DNA of 64,000 nucleotides from Hymenopellis radicata (GCA_015501595.1 JADNRX010000253.1:16592-80591); one strand, 5' to 3'. Positions 41,466-55,100 are shown, counted from the first letter of the stretch. The notes: generated from the letters alone by a model not told the origin. Program-made: numbers and translations.

Positions 41466-44400
41466 ATGGATCCGGCGAGCACAATGGCTGCTGACACAAA
41501 GCCTGTCGAAAATGGCATCAACGGCCTTCACATCAACGGAGACTCCGAATTCACTCTCGAACAGCTCGAACGCGAGCTCCCATTTGTGGCTAATGATCAA
41601 GTCTATCTTGGAGATCTCTTGGGACGCGTTATGCAGACCATATATGCAGAGCTATCAGAACTGGCAGAAACGTGCGCTCTTCATTTTGTGGCTGTTAAGC
41701 ACATGTTCAAAAAGCCCTGGTCTGTAGAATGCCAAACATGTCCGATAGCGCGCGGAAACGCACTCTTGCAGACTGGGTAGTCAAAACCAAGAAGCAGATA
41801 GTCAAACTGTATGCTGTAGCAAAATGGTCGCGCGACGCCGCCACCGTCCAAAAATGCATGGTAGATCAGCCTCCATTCCAATAAAACATGCCTTTGAAAT
41901 GTTTGCAGAATGTCACCGCGTTCTTGATGAACCAGAACCGTCAATTTGGAGACGCCGTTGGTGGTATCAACTTTGCAAGAGAAGGCTTAGATCCGGCGCG
42001 GTACGACTAGCATCACTCAGCTTGTCATCCGTAATATTTATTCTGAACAGACTACGGAACCACGACCTATTAACGTCCCTTGACGTCCTCACCACCGGTT
42101 CATATCGAAGACTTCCTACAGTTATCAAGGTCGATCTCCAGCTCAAGTATGGCAAACCTCTACTGACGTCCGTGCCACAGAAAACCCTGATTCCCTTGAC
42201 CCCACTAACTGATGCTCAAGTTATCAAAACACTCGTTGACCTCGAAGACGCCATGCGCTATCGACTACGGCTTTCTGAAATCATTCCCATCGAAATGTCC
42301 GAATACAGGATTGCCAACGGGCGCGTTGTGTTCACTGTTCCAAAACTTTTCCAGGTCACTTTATGCGCGTCTGGGTCGGAAAAGACGGATGGCTGGTTCT
42401 TCGTACACGCCGAATTCTTGATCACCGCTGGCGCTACTGGAATACAAGAATTCCCCCGAATCCCAACTGGAGTAATGAAGCGTTATATAACAGAGGAAGC
42501 GGACTCTCGGTTGGGGTATTACGTGCCAATACGCGAGGAACCTTTGCCGCCTGGCGTCGAACGTCCTCCAGGATACGCTCCACCAACAAAGCCGACGCTT
42601 CCGGAAGGGTTTGTGGACGCGCCTCTGGTCAGGGTTTTCAACTTCTTGCGTAAAACACTTCGCTTTACCTTCTGGCATGTCTGACGTGCATCACAGAAAT
42701 GATGTCCTTGTCATACCAGTTGGAGATTCTCCTCTACCAAGCTGAGCGGATGCGTTCCCTCGGATGGGCAGAGTACATGCGAGTACAAATGACTGCTGAT
42801 CGCAAGCAGTTGACTGTATCTTATTGGGTGTACGTTCAAATTCTTCGCGTGGGATTGTATATTTAATATTTTCTTCCATCTCAGGCGGAAGCCAAGCGCG
42901 GCTGCTAGTAATCGACCGCAACAACAACAGCGGCAAAACAGAATCCCTCTGCTAGCCGGCACAGTGACTATTGCAATTGTCCAAGCTCAGAGTAATGGGA
43001 AACCGGATCGGACGCCTCGAAATCGAATATTATCTGAACTTCAGTACAAAGCGAAGCTAGGTAACTTGCGACCTTCGGATGAGGTTGAAGGGCTTCGATT
43101 CAAGGTAACATGGGAGCCAGAGCCAAATGCTCTTGGTGTACATATACCACAGGACGCTTTGGTGATGCCTCAGGAGGTTCTTGTTGTGGTAGGACTCGTC
43201 CACTCTCATCGGTGAATCTTTTGTTTGACCAGTTATTCAGAATCCAGATGACCTCGATTTCCAATCACTTTTGACAAACATAATAACACGACATACACGC
43301 GGCATCCTAATGAAAATGCAAGACAATCTTCGATACGGACCTTCTCGCAACGTATTTGGAGGGCCTGGGATCGTTAGCTTGGTCGACGAAGGTAAGGAGT
43401 TTGTGCCTGCCCTTTCGAGATGGAAATTGACGTATTTTCAGCTTCTTCGTGTGCTCTTCGGATACGCCTGTGTGCGGAAGAAATTGTCATCATTACTCTG
43501 GATCCAAGAACTGGTCATCTCAATGTACGCGATACTGGGGATCTTGCTTCTGCCGGACGTGGTCCTCGGTTCGCGGCTCTCACCGTTCAACTGCTTGAAC
43601 ATCCTGATAGGCTGGTGGACTTCTTGATGCGGCTTCGCATATCTGTAAGTCCTCTACCTAGTGTTGTTGTGGTAAAGCTATTAACTGCGCCAGACCCTCA
43701 TCGATTTGGCGGAGCAAACTGCGCAATATCTGGGATTACAATGCTACCGTACTCGCAACTTTGTCAAAGAGGGTGCGTATTCATACTTTTACGATGACGC
43801 ATAGACTGACACGAATTGTAGAATTGCGAAAACTTGGCTCACAAGCTCGGGGAACGCTATATATACAACTGGAATACTTTCCTGAGCATTATCTTGTCGT
43901 TGTCGTCACAAACGACAAGTACAAATACGCGCTCATAGAAACCAAGATCATTCCGAATTCCATGTACACCAGCATGGTCATGGATGATGTCGGCTGGTTG
44001 GATTATTCACGAATAATGGGCGAACAGGAGGAGCTTGGGAAGGACGATCCGCGTGCAGGCATGAAGCGCAAACGCAGCGTGGATGTCAGTGCCATGGAGG
44101 GCAAGGGATACACCCTTGAGACGTCAGTGCTCCGCGAGCTCTACAGCTATTGCTGCGCTCGAGTGGCCTACGTGAACGTGGAGAAGCAATTCAAGATTCG
44201 CCACATTCCCTTCACACACGTCAATCCTGCGCCTTCCTCTGTACTGCCAGAACTCCAGTCCTCATTGGCGCGTTCGGTTCCTTCATTATGCGTGCAGTCC
44301 CAGCACATACTCGCGGGAGCGCCTGCGGCGGAGGCAGCCATGCCCAACATTCGCGTCATACCACTCAATTGGTGGTCGCAGGATCCCAACAAGCGTGCTC

Positions 44401-45236
44401 AGGTGGTGACGTGTGTCAAGTTGAAATACGTCTACATCCGCGGAGGTGGCACTGGGGGGATTATACGGCCCTCCAAGCGGATTATCTATGACACGACGGA
44501 GGCCGTGGTGTCTTTCCTCAGCGAGAACGTGAACACGTGTGTGGACGAGTTCTTGGAGGAGTGGGCGCGGGTGAGTAAGATGGTGGTCATTGCGCGCGCG
44601 GTTGCGCAAATGGACGGAGGTGTGCGGTTACTCGAGTTTGATCTCCGTGAGGTGGTGTTTGCGTACGAGGGTGATTTCACTGTTGCTGTTCGGTGCGTGG
44701 AGCAGGGTGGGAGCACGTTTGAACTCAAGTTTGGCCGCATTGGGGGGAGGTGGGACGAAGGGAACCCGCATTCCAAGGCGGAGCCCTTCTTGAGGACAGT
44801 GCTTAATGCGGAGCGACTTGCATTATCGGTGCAGAGGCTCGTTATGCTGCTGAGAAACACCCTTCCGATTGTCGTTGCACTCGAGGAGGAAGGTGCGGAT
44901 GTCTTTGCAAAGAGTGCTGGATGGTATCGTGTGTTGTATCAGAAGCGGAGTCGCACACATGCCCTGGACTTTCGTCTAATGACGGAGAGGCGTGTCGCGA
45001 TATTGGATGGGTCGTATTCTCTGTTCTCTACCAAGGCTCTGGGGAAGGAGCTTTCTACGGCGGATGTGGTGGGCCTCAAGCCTATTCCCAATTTTTCGTC
45101 CATCCTCCGTGACTTACCTGGGCCTGGGCGTCGACTGGACGTGTCGATGGTGTGCAAGGTGGAGGAGATTGGGCCGCTGGCGAAGGAGCTGCACCAGCAG
45201 GTGGTGAAGGAGCTCGGTTCGGAGATGGAACTGTGA
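41466..45236 (+). CDS. MED14: Mediator complex subunit 14 (RGR1/MED14)
   Basis: Backbone subunit that joins head, middle and tail modules of Mediator. The conserved N-terminal block is spread over exons: LEQLERELPFVANDQVYLGD, LLGRVMQTIYAELSELAETC, then ARKRTLADWVVKTKKQIVKL, YAVAKWSRDAATVQKCM and FLMNQNRQFGDAVGGINFAR. Next come LDVLTTGSYRRLPTVIK, MRYRLRLSEIIPIEMSEYRI, GVMKRYITEEADSRLGYYVP and LSYQLEILLYQAERMRSLGW. The last large exon (to 45,236) contains LRKLGSQARGTLYIQLEYFP and the long C-terminal repeat region. About ten introns; exon edges such as NFL|QMMSLSYQ at 42,650-42,700 are clean. About 1,100 residues. Start at 41,466 or Met 41,484. It pairs functionally with MED21 at 22.2 kb, but the two are unlinked as a unit. 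Confidence 0.9.
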
Positions 45237-46598
45237 CATACTGCGTGTTTATAGTATAATAGTAATCGAGGTCGATTGTTAGCCGCGCGCGGTGCGGGCG
45301 GGGCCTGTAGTGCCAAACATAAACATTGACGCCCCTACCAACTTCCTTTCGGTTCCCCCTCATTCTGCCATTGGCACTTTTTTTCGAGTGTGACCTTTTT
45401 TTGTATGCGGAAATCGTCAACGCCCGCCCGCCCCAGTACTTTGGGGTTGGTGCTCTCCTAGGATCGAACCGAAATCTGCTCCAGGACAAGGTTTTGGACA
45501 AGGCACACGAGTTATGAATGCGCCTCATGTAGCTCGTGTACGCGTTCCATCTTTAGGATCCATTATGATGTACTGACCGTTACTGGAGGTCTAGACTCGT
45601 GCGGAGCGCGATTGCAATCATTACACTCTGCCGGTACGCTGTCGTGCCATGGCTCGTCAACCTACTTTCCAAGTCTGGCACATTCAGTTGATCACGCTGT
45701 CCAGATGGCAGCGTCTTTTAGCCATCGGAATGGCGCCACGATAAATATATACGGTGCGACTTTTTTTGTTGAATGGTGCTCCATTGCATTTGAACGTTCT
45801 TGAGACAGGTGTGCAACCTCCGCCAGGAAATGTACTGGGGATGTATTGATTGGACTCCGAGAGCCTATTCGCACTTGCGACGACATACCACGCCCCCAAG
45901 GCGAGGGTCAAATGCGCGCTCCAAGGGGCAGTCGAACGAAGAACGCCATGACCTATGAGTCATGGTGATATCATGATTCGCACGCTACTGGCCGGTATAC
46001 TTAAACCCCACACAAACATAACTCTGCTCTCTCCCTCCTATTAGGACATTGACAACGTCGAACAAGTTCGACCCCTACAACAACGACGAGCCACATTGTT
46101 ACTGTATGTTTCCTGATTAGGCAAGCTGCCTACTACTCCCCCTGAATAAGGTTGATTTGCGGTTTCTGACGTGAATTATGTCTAGGAAATGGTAGAACCG
46201 GTTTTCGACGTGCACCTGAGGAATATGACCCCCCGCCCACACGCGACAGTCGGTGGCGACGCGTCAAGAAGTGAGTACGCCATGACATCATACCCAGTCG
46301 CTGCCAAATAGCCTTAAACTCGGCGGCCAGCATTTTTGCCTCCATTCAACGGGACGGCTCGTCCGTTTACTCTCGCTCATTTTATTATTTTATGTTCTTA
46401 CGCCTTATTTTGTCCAGCTAAGCCTACCGATACGCGTTCCCGAGGTACTTTTGGTACGATTCTCCCTCCTGCTGGTAATGTACAAGTCTAACACGATATG
46501 TCTCTCTAGCGCAACATATTAATTTACTTGCTCTCACACTTTCATTGCTAGATTCTGACGCTGAGTCGCGGCATGCTCTAGAGAGTCCATCGGAATCT
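45237..46598. other. Intergenic and possible 5' exons of the YTH gene
   Basis: No independent gene is supported. Short exon-like stretches between GT/AG borders occur at about 46,050-46,105, 46,185-46,270 (RRAPEEYDPPPTRDSRWRR), 46,420-46,440 and 46,553-46,598. Their composition matches the disordered N-terminus of the YTH protein, but no in-frame ATG was found before 46,599, so they may be 5' leader exons or coding from an unseen start. Confidence 0.4.
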
Positions 46599-49113
46599 AT
46601 GCAGAGTGACGCTTCTGACCAAGGACGCAATCCCAGGCGCGGTATGTACCCAACCTTGTTGAATTTGATCCTCTCATCGATCAAGTCCAGGTTACGAAAA
46701 TAGCCAGCCCTCGCGCACAAACTACCCCATTCCTGGGCCCAATCCACAGTTCAACGCGAATGCGCCACCTTACGGCCAGTCGCCGTTCTCGCCGGGCCAG
46801 TACACTGGTCCCATGGCGCCTCAGCCCCAATTTTCGTACTTACAGCCATACGATAACCATGTACCGCCGAACGCACATGGCTATCAGTCTCCCATGTTTC
46901 CTTCCATTTATCCGACGCCGGCTCCGACAGACTCTGGCTCACATTCGTTTCCTGTGATCTACAGTTCGTCTCCACACCCTGCAGCGGCTCCACAGACCAA
47001 TGGTCCTCCGTTTCAGGTTTTTCGGTACTCAAACTCGCCGCCGTCTGCAGGCCAGTACCCGTATCCTCCAAATACATATCCGCAAACATATCCCCCGTCT
47101 CCAGTATACCAGCCTCAATACAGCTATGTTCCACCTGGAGGGAGTTATCCTTCGTACAGCCCTCCCGCCGAAATGGACACCGCGTCACCTTGGTGGTTTG
47201 TCCAGCCTCCCGTGTCCCCTCGACCATACGATGGGTCTCCGTCTCCGTTCCGTGGACCTTATCCTGTGGCATATTCTCCAGTTCAAGCCGCGGGAGCAGA
47301 TAGTAGTTTTCCTTCTCAACGTCCTCCTATGTCTCGGGCAAATTCATTTGCAATAACACCCTCCCCGCTAGCACCTTCTCCTTCTGGGCGCGTTCCACCC
47401 GAGACGGTTCCCCCATCATCTGCGTCATCCAATGAACCTGAGCCTGTCTCCAGGACTCATCAAGAAAAACCTCTCGTTCGTCGTCCGTACCATCCTAATC
47501 CTCCTTCGCATCGGTCAGAATGGGTGATGTGGGTCGGCAACGTACCGAGTGATGCTAGTCACGACGAGCTGTGGCGTTTCTTCAACCAAAGTGATGGCGA
47601 CGCCCGAATAGGGGTCATGTCAATCTTTCTGATTTCGCGCTCCAGTTGCGCGTTCGTCAACTACGAGTCTGAAGCAAATTTACAACAGGCAATCGGTCAG
47701 TTCAACGCCAAAGCTCTTCGTCCTAACGATCCTCGGTGTCCCCGACTGGTTTGTCGCGTCAGGCAAAAGGATGATGACCTCAAAGCTGGAGTTGGCGGTC
47801 AACGCGGTATGGGGCTTCACACGAAGTGGGTGAAGCAGCAAAAGGAGAAAGGCAAGGCCAAAGAAACGGAAGAAACGAACTTGGATGCGTCAGACGATTC
47901 GCCCTCGGCAAGTTCTTCGCGGCTGTCGGTACCCCCGGCTTTACCCAGCGATGAGGACTCGCCAGCCAGACCAGCTCTACAATCGAGTAATTCCGGCTCG
48001 TTTGGGTCAACGACATCAAGCGTTCTCACCAAATACTTTCCAAAACGCTTCTTCATTCTGAAGTCGTTGACACAGGTCCGTGTCTTCGCGAGTTGCTATG
48101 CATCAACTAAACTTTCCGGCAGTACGATTTGGATTTAAGTGTTCAGAAGGGACTGTGGGCTACGCAGAAGCACAACGAGGGGATCCTCGATCAAGCCTAC
48201 CGCACCAGCAAAGAGGTTTATCTGATCTTCGGGGTAAATAAAAGCGGCGAATTCTATGGGTATGCAAAGTAAGTAGGATCTTGCAGACGTCGTTTCAGTC
48301 TTCTAACCACCTGTGCTACTTAGAATGGCAGGACCTGTGTTACAAGGCGAGCACAGGGTGTCTTGGGCATCACGCGGTGATTCAACTTCATCCAACGTGT
48401 CCGCGGTTACCGGTCGTCATTCAGTGCTAGGCGACACGATACCCGAGGAGACTAGCGTCGAATCGAAGTCGTTCTTCCCTGCGGTGGAGCATCGCTTGGT
48501 CGAAGAGTCGCCACAGCCGTTAACGACTCCCGAACAGAGGATCGTCGTGGACTCCATGGAAGTCAAGTCTGCCCCGGCGGAGACTGGGCCAGGACATAGC
48601 AAAATCACGCCTCTGCCGGCAGCACTAAAGTACAGCCTCGACACGCGCTTATTCAAACCTGAAGTAATCGCTGCCAAAAGCCAACCCGCTCTCGTTGAGC
48701 CTGTGACCGAGGGCGAGTTTCACTTGGACGAGACGGCTCCTCTCCGAGCCATGAAGCAACACAGCGAGGACGACGTGCAGGCGTTGGAGGAGGATCACGA
48801 GAACGAGCGCTTGGAGAACAAGGAAAGTCGGGCCGAAGGAGAGACTTGGGGAGAGTCATTCAAGGTGGAATGGATCTGCACGGAGCGCCTACCGTTCTTC
48901 CGGACGAGGCATTTGCGGAATCCTTGGAACAAGGATCGGGAGGTGAAAGTATCGAGGGATGGCACAGAGCTTGAACCGGGCGTAGGACAGCAGTTGATCG
49001 ATGAGTGGCAGAAGCTGGCGGCGGAGGCCAAGGCTGGTCAGATACAGGTAGTGAAAACTCCTGCGGGACGAAAAAAGCAGCAAACTTCTACTGCAACGAC
49101 TTCACGATCATGA
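46599..49113 (+). CDS. RRM and YTH-domain RNA-binding protein (N6-methyladenosine reader)
   Basis: Predicted reader of m6A-marked RNA. A long Pro/Tyr/Ser-rich low-complexity N-terminus (GQYPYPPNTYPQTYPPSPVY) is followed by an RRM (EWVMWVGNVPSDASHDELWR, SSCAFVNYESEANLQQAIGQ). Then comes the YTH domain: KRFFILKSLTQYDLDLSVQK, GLWATQKHNEGILDQAYRTS, VYLIFGVNKSGEFYGYAKMA. It closes far downstream with FKVEWICTERLPFFRTRHLR, NPWNKDREVKVSRDGTEL and VGQQLIDEW. The cage tryptophan in GLWATQ is present. About 170 disordered residues (48,330-48,840) separate the two YTH parts. Introns at about 48,077-48,119 and 48,268-48,323. Start taken at the first in-frame ATG after an intron-like boundary; the true start may lie upstream. 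Confidence 0.88.
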
Positions 49114-49405
49114 TTATACACGCACACATTTGGATATTTAATTACCATCACATACACGGAATTGAGACTTGACGCGTGACGTTCAAACAGCTTACTATGC
49201 CAAGTTCACTCTGAGAGACATCAAGTCAAATTCATTGCAATCATTATCGAATTCGATACAGTCGTTTTAAGTATGTAAGTAATATGTATGCTGTGTGTGT
49301 GTGTAAAATACAAATGGGACGTAGTCTTCTTCTTCAGACGTAAAAAAGTCAATGCCAAATAATGGATACAACAGATAAAAATGAGAAATGAATGAATGAG
49401 AGTCA
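49114..49405. other. Convergent 3' intergenic region
   Basis: AT-rich gap between the YTH gene (plus) and the ABC exporter (minus), containing a short (TG)n run near 49,285-49,303. No gene is seen. Confidence 0.5.
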
Positions 49406-52400
49406 TCACTCGCTGACAATGCCTCCGCCAGTCACGAGAGACGCAAAGGTTCCTTTGCGCTCCATCAAGTACTGGAAGGTGCCTTCTTCAACCACGTTGC
49501 CTCCGTCGACGACAAGTATCCGGTCACAGGTCTGCATGACAGGGAGTTTGTGCGTGACCATGATAGTCGTGCGGCCAACTTTTGCATGGCGGATCGTCTC
49601 GAGGACAGCAGCTTGGTTGGCGGGGTCCAGCGCGGAAGTGCACTCGTCCAAGATGAGGATCTTGGAAGGACGAGCGAGAGCACGCGCGATCTGCAGCCGC
49701 TGCGCCTGTCCTCCTGAGATCAGAGAAGCATTCTCGCCGACCATAGTCTCGTAGCCATGAGGGAGCGACATGATGAAGTCGTGAACATGAGCCGCCTTGG
49801 CTGCCATATGGATGTCCTGTTCGGATAGCGACTTGTTGCCGTACGCAATATTCTCGGCAATGGTGGCGTCGAAGAGATTCGGGTTCTGGCTGACCACAGA
49901 GACGTGGTTGCGAAGATGTGTGACGTCCGTCGAGCGAAGTTCGTTCAATCCCATCCAGATGGCTCCCGATGTGGGCTCATACAACCGTTGTAGAAGTGCA
50001 GCGATAGTCGACTTGCCGCAACCGGAGGCACCAACGATGGCGACACATTCCCCATCGTGGATATCCAGGTTAAGGCTGCGGAGCACTGGTACATCCGGGC
50101 GTTCGGGATACGAGAAGTCGACGTTTCGGAAAGCGACAGTTCCGTCAACCTCAGGGCGCAGAATGCCGCGGGATTCGTCGGTTTTGGTCGAAAGAGTAAG
50201 AAGCTTGTTGAAATCCCGAGTAGCGTTGGCGGCTTTTGATATCTTTTCAGCTGTAAAGAACGTCAGGATTTGAACACAATGAAAGAATGCGAGGGACTCA
50301 CTAAAAGCCATGAGCTGTGAACCGATCGAGACGGTGAAGACCACCATATTCAATACTTCTAGCAACTGCAAATAATTGTAGGTTCCTTTTGACATCAAGA
50401 CAGCGCCGACGTAGAAGAGGAGGGCCTCCGCGAAATAGATGAGTCCGCTGGAGAGACCCAACGTGCAACCCTCAACGAACGCGCCCTTGATACCAGTCGT
50501 AAGCGCGTGTTCGGTAGCAGCCTCAAAGTGTTTTCGGAAAACGGGCTCGAAGGACATCGAACGAATGCCTCGAATATTCGTAATAGCCTTTGAGAACATG
50601 GTCAACATTACTACGTCAAGAAGAGCAAAGAGAACCTTACATCATAATAGCCTTTGGCGACGTCCTCGCGCGCACGCTTGTTGCGAATATCACAATTGGA
50701 AACCAGTCGAGCCTGAAGCGCCATTGCACCAGCAAAAATCGGACCAATCGCGAAACCAGCGAGAGTGAGCTGCCAACCCCGTACGAGTGCCCAAATCAAG
50801 CCGAGGGAGAACATCGCCGTGACGACAACGAATTGTCCTACGACTGTCGCAATCAAGTTTCGCGCATCGTCACCGTCCTTCATCAGGACTTGCACCATCC
50901 GCGCCGCACTGTTTTCCGAATTATCGAACCACTTCTTGTCCTGAGCCAACACCTTATTGAAGGCAAGTCGGCGAACGTTGGTGATCCACCTCATTGCAGA
51001 CGTCTCCATGATGCAGTACTTGCTACCCATGAGGATACCATCCAGAATTGCGATACTTAGGATGATAGCGCCGAACTGGTTGATGACAGGAGTGTTCTGT
51101 GCACCGTTCGATACCTCGAAGAACAAGCGGGATAAGACGAAGGAGAAGATGGGAGTGATGGATCCACTGAGAAGACACACGACGAGGCCGAAGATGACAA
51201 GAGGCTTGTTCGGGAGATAAGGATAAACTTCCTGCAGGAGTCCAATGATCGATTTGTTGGACGGCGACGGGCTTGTCGAGTCGGCGTCGCCAACGGAGAC
51301 AGACGGTGGGTAATACTGGGACTTCTCGATCTTGACTTCAAGGGAAGAGTTGGACAACCGCTTCATGTCATCGAAGGTTGCTCGCGAGCGAGTCAAGCGT
51401 TTCGATCTCCTCTTCTCCACACGGGTACTGGCGCCAGTCGGGAAAGAAGTGGACGTCACATGGTTGAAGGCGAACGTAGGGCTAGTCGGTGTGACTTGTA
51501 GGCTGTATCTCCTCGTGTGCGTTGTTACAGTGCTGGTTGGCGGCGTCACGACGATATGAATGCTCGATGGCCGGCGTTGCCTGACTTGCGGGGCCTCGGC
51601 AGTGAAGGCGTCGAGAGGAATGAAGCGACTGACGCGTTGAGACTCGCGGTTCATGATGAGAGCCGGGCGTGGGGCAGCGGCTTTAGACGTGAGATCGGCG
51701 ACGGCGTCGAACATCCAGTTACCTAGGACAGTGCTACCGTGCAGAGTTGGCATCAACGTGTGGCGCACATTAGATATACTGTCATCCGTGCTTTCACTAG
51801 CCTCGTCGATCGGTGCGCCTGCGTCGTCATCGTCGATAACTTTGGTTGGAAGACCGGAGGAGCCTTGGGTATCCATCATGGAGCGGAATTCGCCCTCGGC
51901 TTTCTCGAGATCAGCGCGATATCCTTGCTCGACGACTTCACCGGAGCGCAAAACATAAACGAAGTCTTTGGATGTAATTTGGGACAAGTCATGGGTGATG
52001 ACGACGGTGGTCTTATTTGCTCGCCACCGTTTGATCGACTCGAACACAAGAACGCGAGAGGTAGGGTCAAGAGCGGATGTGGCCTCATCTGAAATAATAA
52101 AAGTCAAAATTATACTCCAGCGAATAGTCAGAAAATTTGGCGTACCAAGAATCAAGACCGAGGGATTCCTCAGATATGCACGGGCTAATGCCAGGCGCTG
52201 CTTCTGTCCACCGCTAAGGTTGGCGCCACCGTTGCCGAGCTTGGTGTTATAACCATCAGGAAGATCACGAATGAAGTCGTGAACCAAAGCCGCTTTACAC
52301 GCCTGCTCAACCTCCTTTCGAGACACACTTTCGGGAGTTCTTTCTACACCACCTGCCAAACCCATGGCGACATTCTCGTGCACAGTCATGTCGAATAAGA

Positions 52401-54079
52401 TGCAGTTCTGCGAGACCACAGAAATATGCTTCTTGGTCCAGTTCTCGTCGATGAATGAGATATCCTGGTCGTCAAGCTCGATGTCGCCATGCTGGGCCTT
52501 GTACAGACGAAGTAGGAGGACAGCGATCGTCGATTTGCCAGAGCCTGAGCCACCGACAATGAAAGTAGTTTCGCTTGCCGGCAGGTAGATGGAGACGTCT
52601 TGAAGAACGGGAAGGGTAGGGCGAGAAGGGTAGGCGAAGGTGATGTTGTGCAAAGCGAGTTCACCATGGCACTTCGTGGGGATGACCCCACGAAGATGTT
52701 GAGAGCGGCGTATACGAGCTTGAAATGCGGCAAGACGCGAAGCGGAGTTGGCGTAGACAGGCGAAAGGGTACCAGTCCCTTCCGCATGAGATTCCGCAAG
52801 GGTTAACAAGGCCACCATAGAGAATTTGCCTCTCGTCAGAGTGATGAATTGAGGGATGCACATCTGCAAGTTGCTTGTAGCAATCAAGCAGGCCCAAAAC
52901 ACCGCCATGACGTCTCCGGGCTCGAGTCGACCTTCCTTGACGAGCTTCGAGCCGAACCAGAAGGCCTGCACGAACATGGACATCATGACAAACTGAGAGA
53001 CACCAGAGGTCACGCCCCATGTGGTGACAATGCCTCTGTCAATCACGCGAAGACGATCGAAGATGGCATCCAGTGCGGACGCTTCGTGGCCGGCGGCGTT
53101 GAAGGCCTTGACTGTGGAGATGGCAGAGACGGCACGGTCAATGAGCGTTCCTGCGATAGATGTCTGGGATCGCTCGGCAGCTAGAAGGGGACCGGCAACA
53201 GAAGAAGAAATCGCCTGGACGATCATGAGAGCGGGGACGGAAGCCAAGATGACAAGGGTAAGTGCCCAAGAATTGGAGAAGGCTAAGCCCAAGCACGTTA
53301 TGCACGTCGCCATGTACTGAATCAATCTACCGGAAGCGAGGGAGGAAGCCATTCGGACTTCATCAGTTTCTCTGCAAAATATTGATAATCAGATTTATGT
53401 TGATCAGAATACGAGAGACCTGCCTTGAAAACTTGGCCATAAGACCGCCTGCACCAACCGGACCGTCGCTATCAGGATCCGCAGACTGCACATTCCCTTC
53501 CGCGCCCATCTTAGTGTCGAACCAGTCCATTTCCTTGGACGTGACGGCGGCATAGACATATTTGCGCAAGTTCATGACGTTGTGTTCGCCAGCGGAAATC
53601 CAGAGGCCCGAAGTAATGCTTCCGAGGCCTATGGAGCCGATGGCTAAAGCGATGAGTTGGAGTGAGCCGATGCCGACGTCGTGCAATATTTTTTGCTTGT
53701 CGGCGTCGGTGCGCTGGGAGTTGGAGAATGTCGCGAAGGCATTGAAGACCTGGCCAATGGCCACTGTCATGAAGGGTGCTACGCCACCCGAGACGAGTGA
53801 TGCCAAGATAGCGGGGAGTAGGAGGAAGAAACGACGGTGCGGGGGAATGAGCGAGAACAAGAGGCGGATTGATGGTACTGGGGGAGGTCGGGAGTGGATA
53901 CTGGCAAGGGGGGAGGGAGGGGGGAAGTCGTGCTTCTCATCGTAAGAGATGGGAATGTCGTGAAAGTCGTGCTTGACATCGTCATCAGAATAGAGCGACG
54001 CGGGGGGAGAGTTGTCGAGCTCATAAGCCAGCTCATGGGACGCGACGGCGTCGACGGTGAGCGACGTCGGACGACGCAT
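49406..54079 (-). CDS. Full-length ABCB exporter, STE6-like a-factor pheromone transporter
   Basis: Two TMD-NBD halves in one chain, as in yeast Ste6, which exports lipidated mating pheromone. From Met 54,079 (MRRPTSLTVDAVASHELAYE): a cytosolic N-terminus, TM helices (FFLLLPAILASLVSGGVAPF), then NBD1 with Walker A FIVGGSGSGKSTIAVLLLRL, Q-loop SVVSQN, signature LSGGQKQRLALARA and Walker B VLILDEATSALDP, the last being split by an intron at about 52,147-52,089. A Ser/Arg-rich linker (51,850-51,350) follows, then TMD2 and NBD2 with VGASGCGKSTIAALLQRLYE, ISGGQAQRLQIARALA and ILILDECTSALDP. Both catalytic glutamates are present, so both ATP sites look competent. The mating link is by family; no pheromone or receptor gene is in the window. 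Confidence 0.88.
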
Positions 54080-54962
54080 TGGAAGATGGTAAGAGGCAAG
54101 TGCCAGATGGCGCTCCCGGTTTGACCATTTCTTTTGTTCTCTTGGACAATGGCAATTGTCACGGTATGACAATGAGTAGGGCGCATTCAGGGTCCGCCTT
54201 CCATATAGAGCCCGAACAACAATAACACGTACCGGAACCGGGTAACAATAGCACGAAAGTTTATTGTTCGTCTTGCCTTTGGTTCTCCGTCATTCGCGTG
54301 CCATGTGTGAAAGATTGATGGATGCGCACGGCTCTCCAGAATCGTACTGAGCTGACCGACAAAGTGAGTCGACAATCTTGCCAGGGCAATCGGGATCCAG
54401 ATTCTAAAGGAGCCGTACATACTTATCGTATCACTCACAGCGACATTTTTGCTCAAAAATCTTGGAATCTGGTGTACGTGTACGCCCCAGCATTATTTGT
54501 TGTATGCTAGACGGCCTACTCAAGGACTTAGTCTGTCTGAGTTGTTTGCACAACCAGAGCTGTACAAACTCTAGCACAGCCACTTGATCGACTTGAATGA
54601 TTGGATGATCGGGTGCCTGCCTGCTGTCAGCACGTTAACCTTTCAAGTAAACGCAGTGATTGTAATCGATGTGTGCTTAGTAGTATTAGCACGTACTACG
54701 GGAGCGTTTGTTATTTATCAACAACGGTTAGAAAGGATTTCTTCGTCAAGTGCGTAGTTGTGGTACTTTAGTACTGGAAAACCTGCAGCTAGTTGACAAT
54801 TATGCGAGTTTTGACATTCCTTGCTTTTTCGCGCCCTCCGGTTGACCTGGTACATGGAGAGAAATAATGTCAGTACTCATCGCGGTTCATATAATTTCGG
54901 AAACGAATTAATTGAAGAGGGGGCATCGGCTAGTGTCAGCTCCGACACCCGACGTCCGTACC

Positions 54963-55100
54963 GCACCCACAATATGTAGGAGGATTTATATCTTTTTCGA
55001 GTAAGTCGGGTGCCCGAGAGTCCGTCCAGTTGTCCACAGTGAACTGGTGTTGCACCGCGGCAGCTGCGGCAGAGAGCACTGGTACTGCCAGAAAAACGAC
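54963..55100 (-). repeat. Dispersed repeat, segment order A-B (minus strand)
   Basis: Read on the minus strand: TCTGGCAGTACCAGTGCTCT ... CAGTTCACTGTGGACAACTG (block A), then GGACTCTCGGGCACCCGACT ... AAATCCTCCTA (block B). The same blocks occur at 11,918-12,075 on the plus strand in the order B-A. Confidence 0.75.

Noticed and set aside
45430..45515. Minus-strand TTCGATCC box resembling a tRNA B box followed by a CACCA-like end
   Set aside because: The T-stem arms do not pair, there is no A box at the right distance and no acceptor stem could be formed.
49278..49303. Short (TG)n microsatellite
   Set aside because: Too short to be informative and located in an ordinary convergent 3' region.
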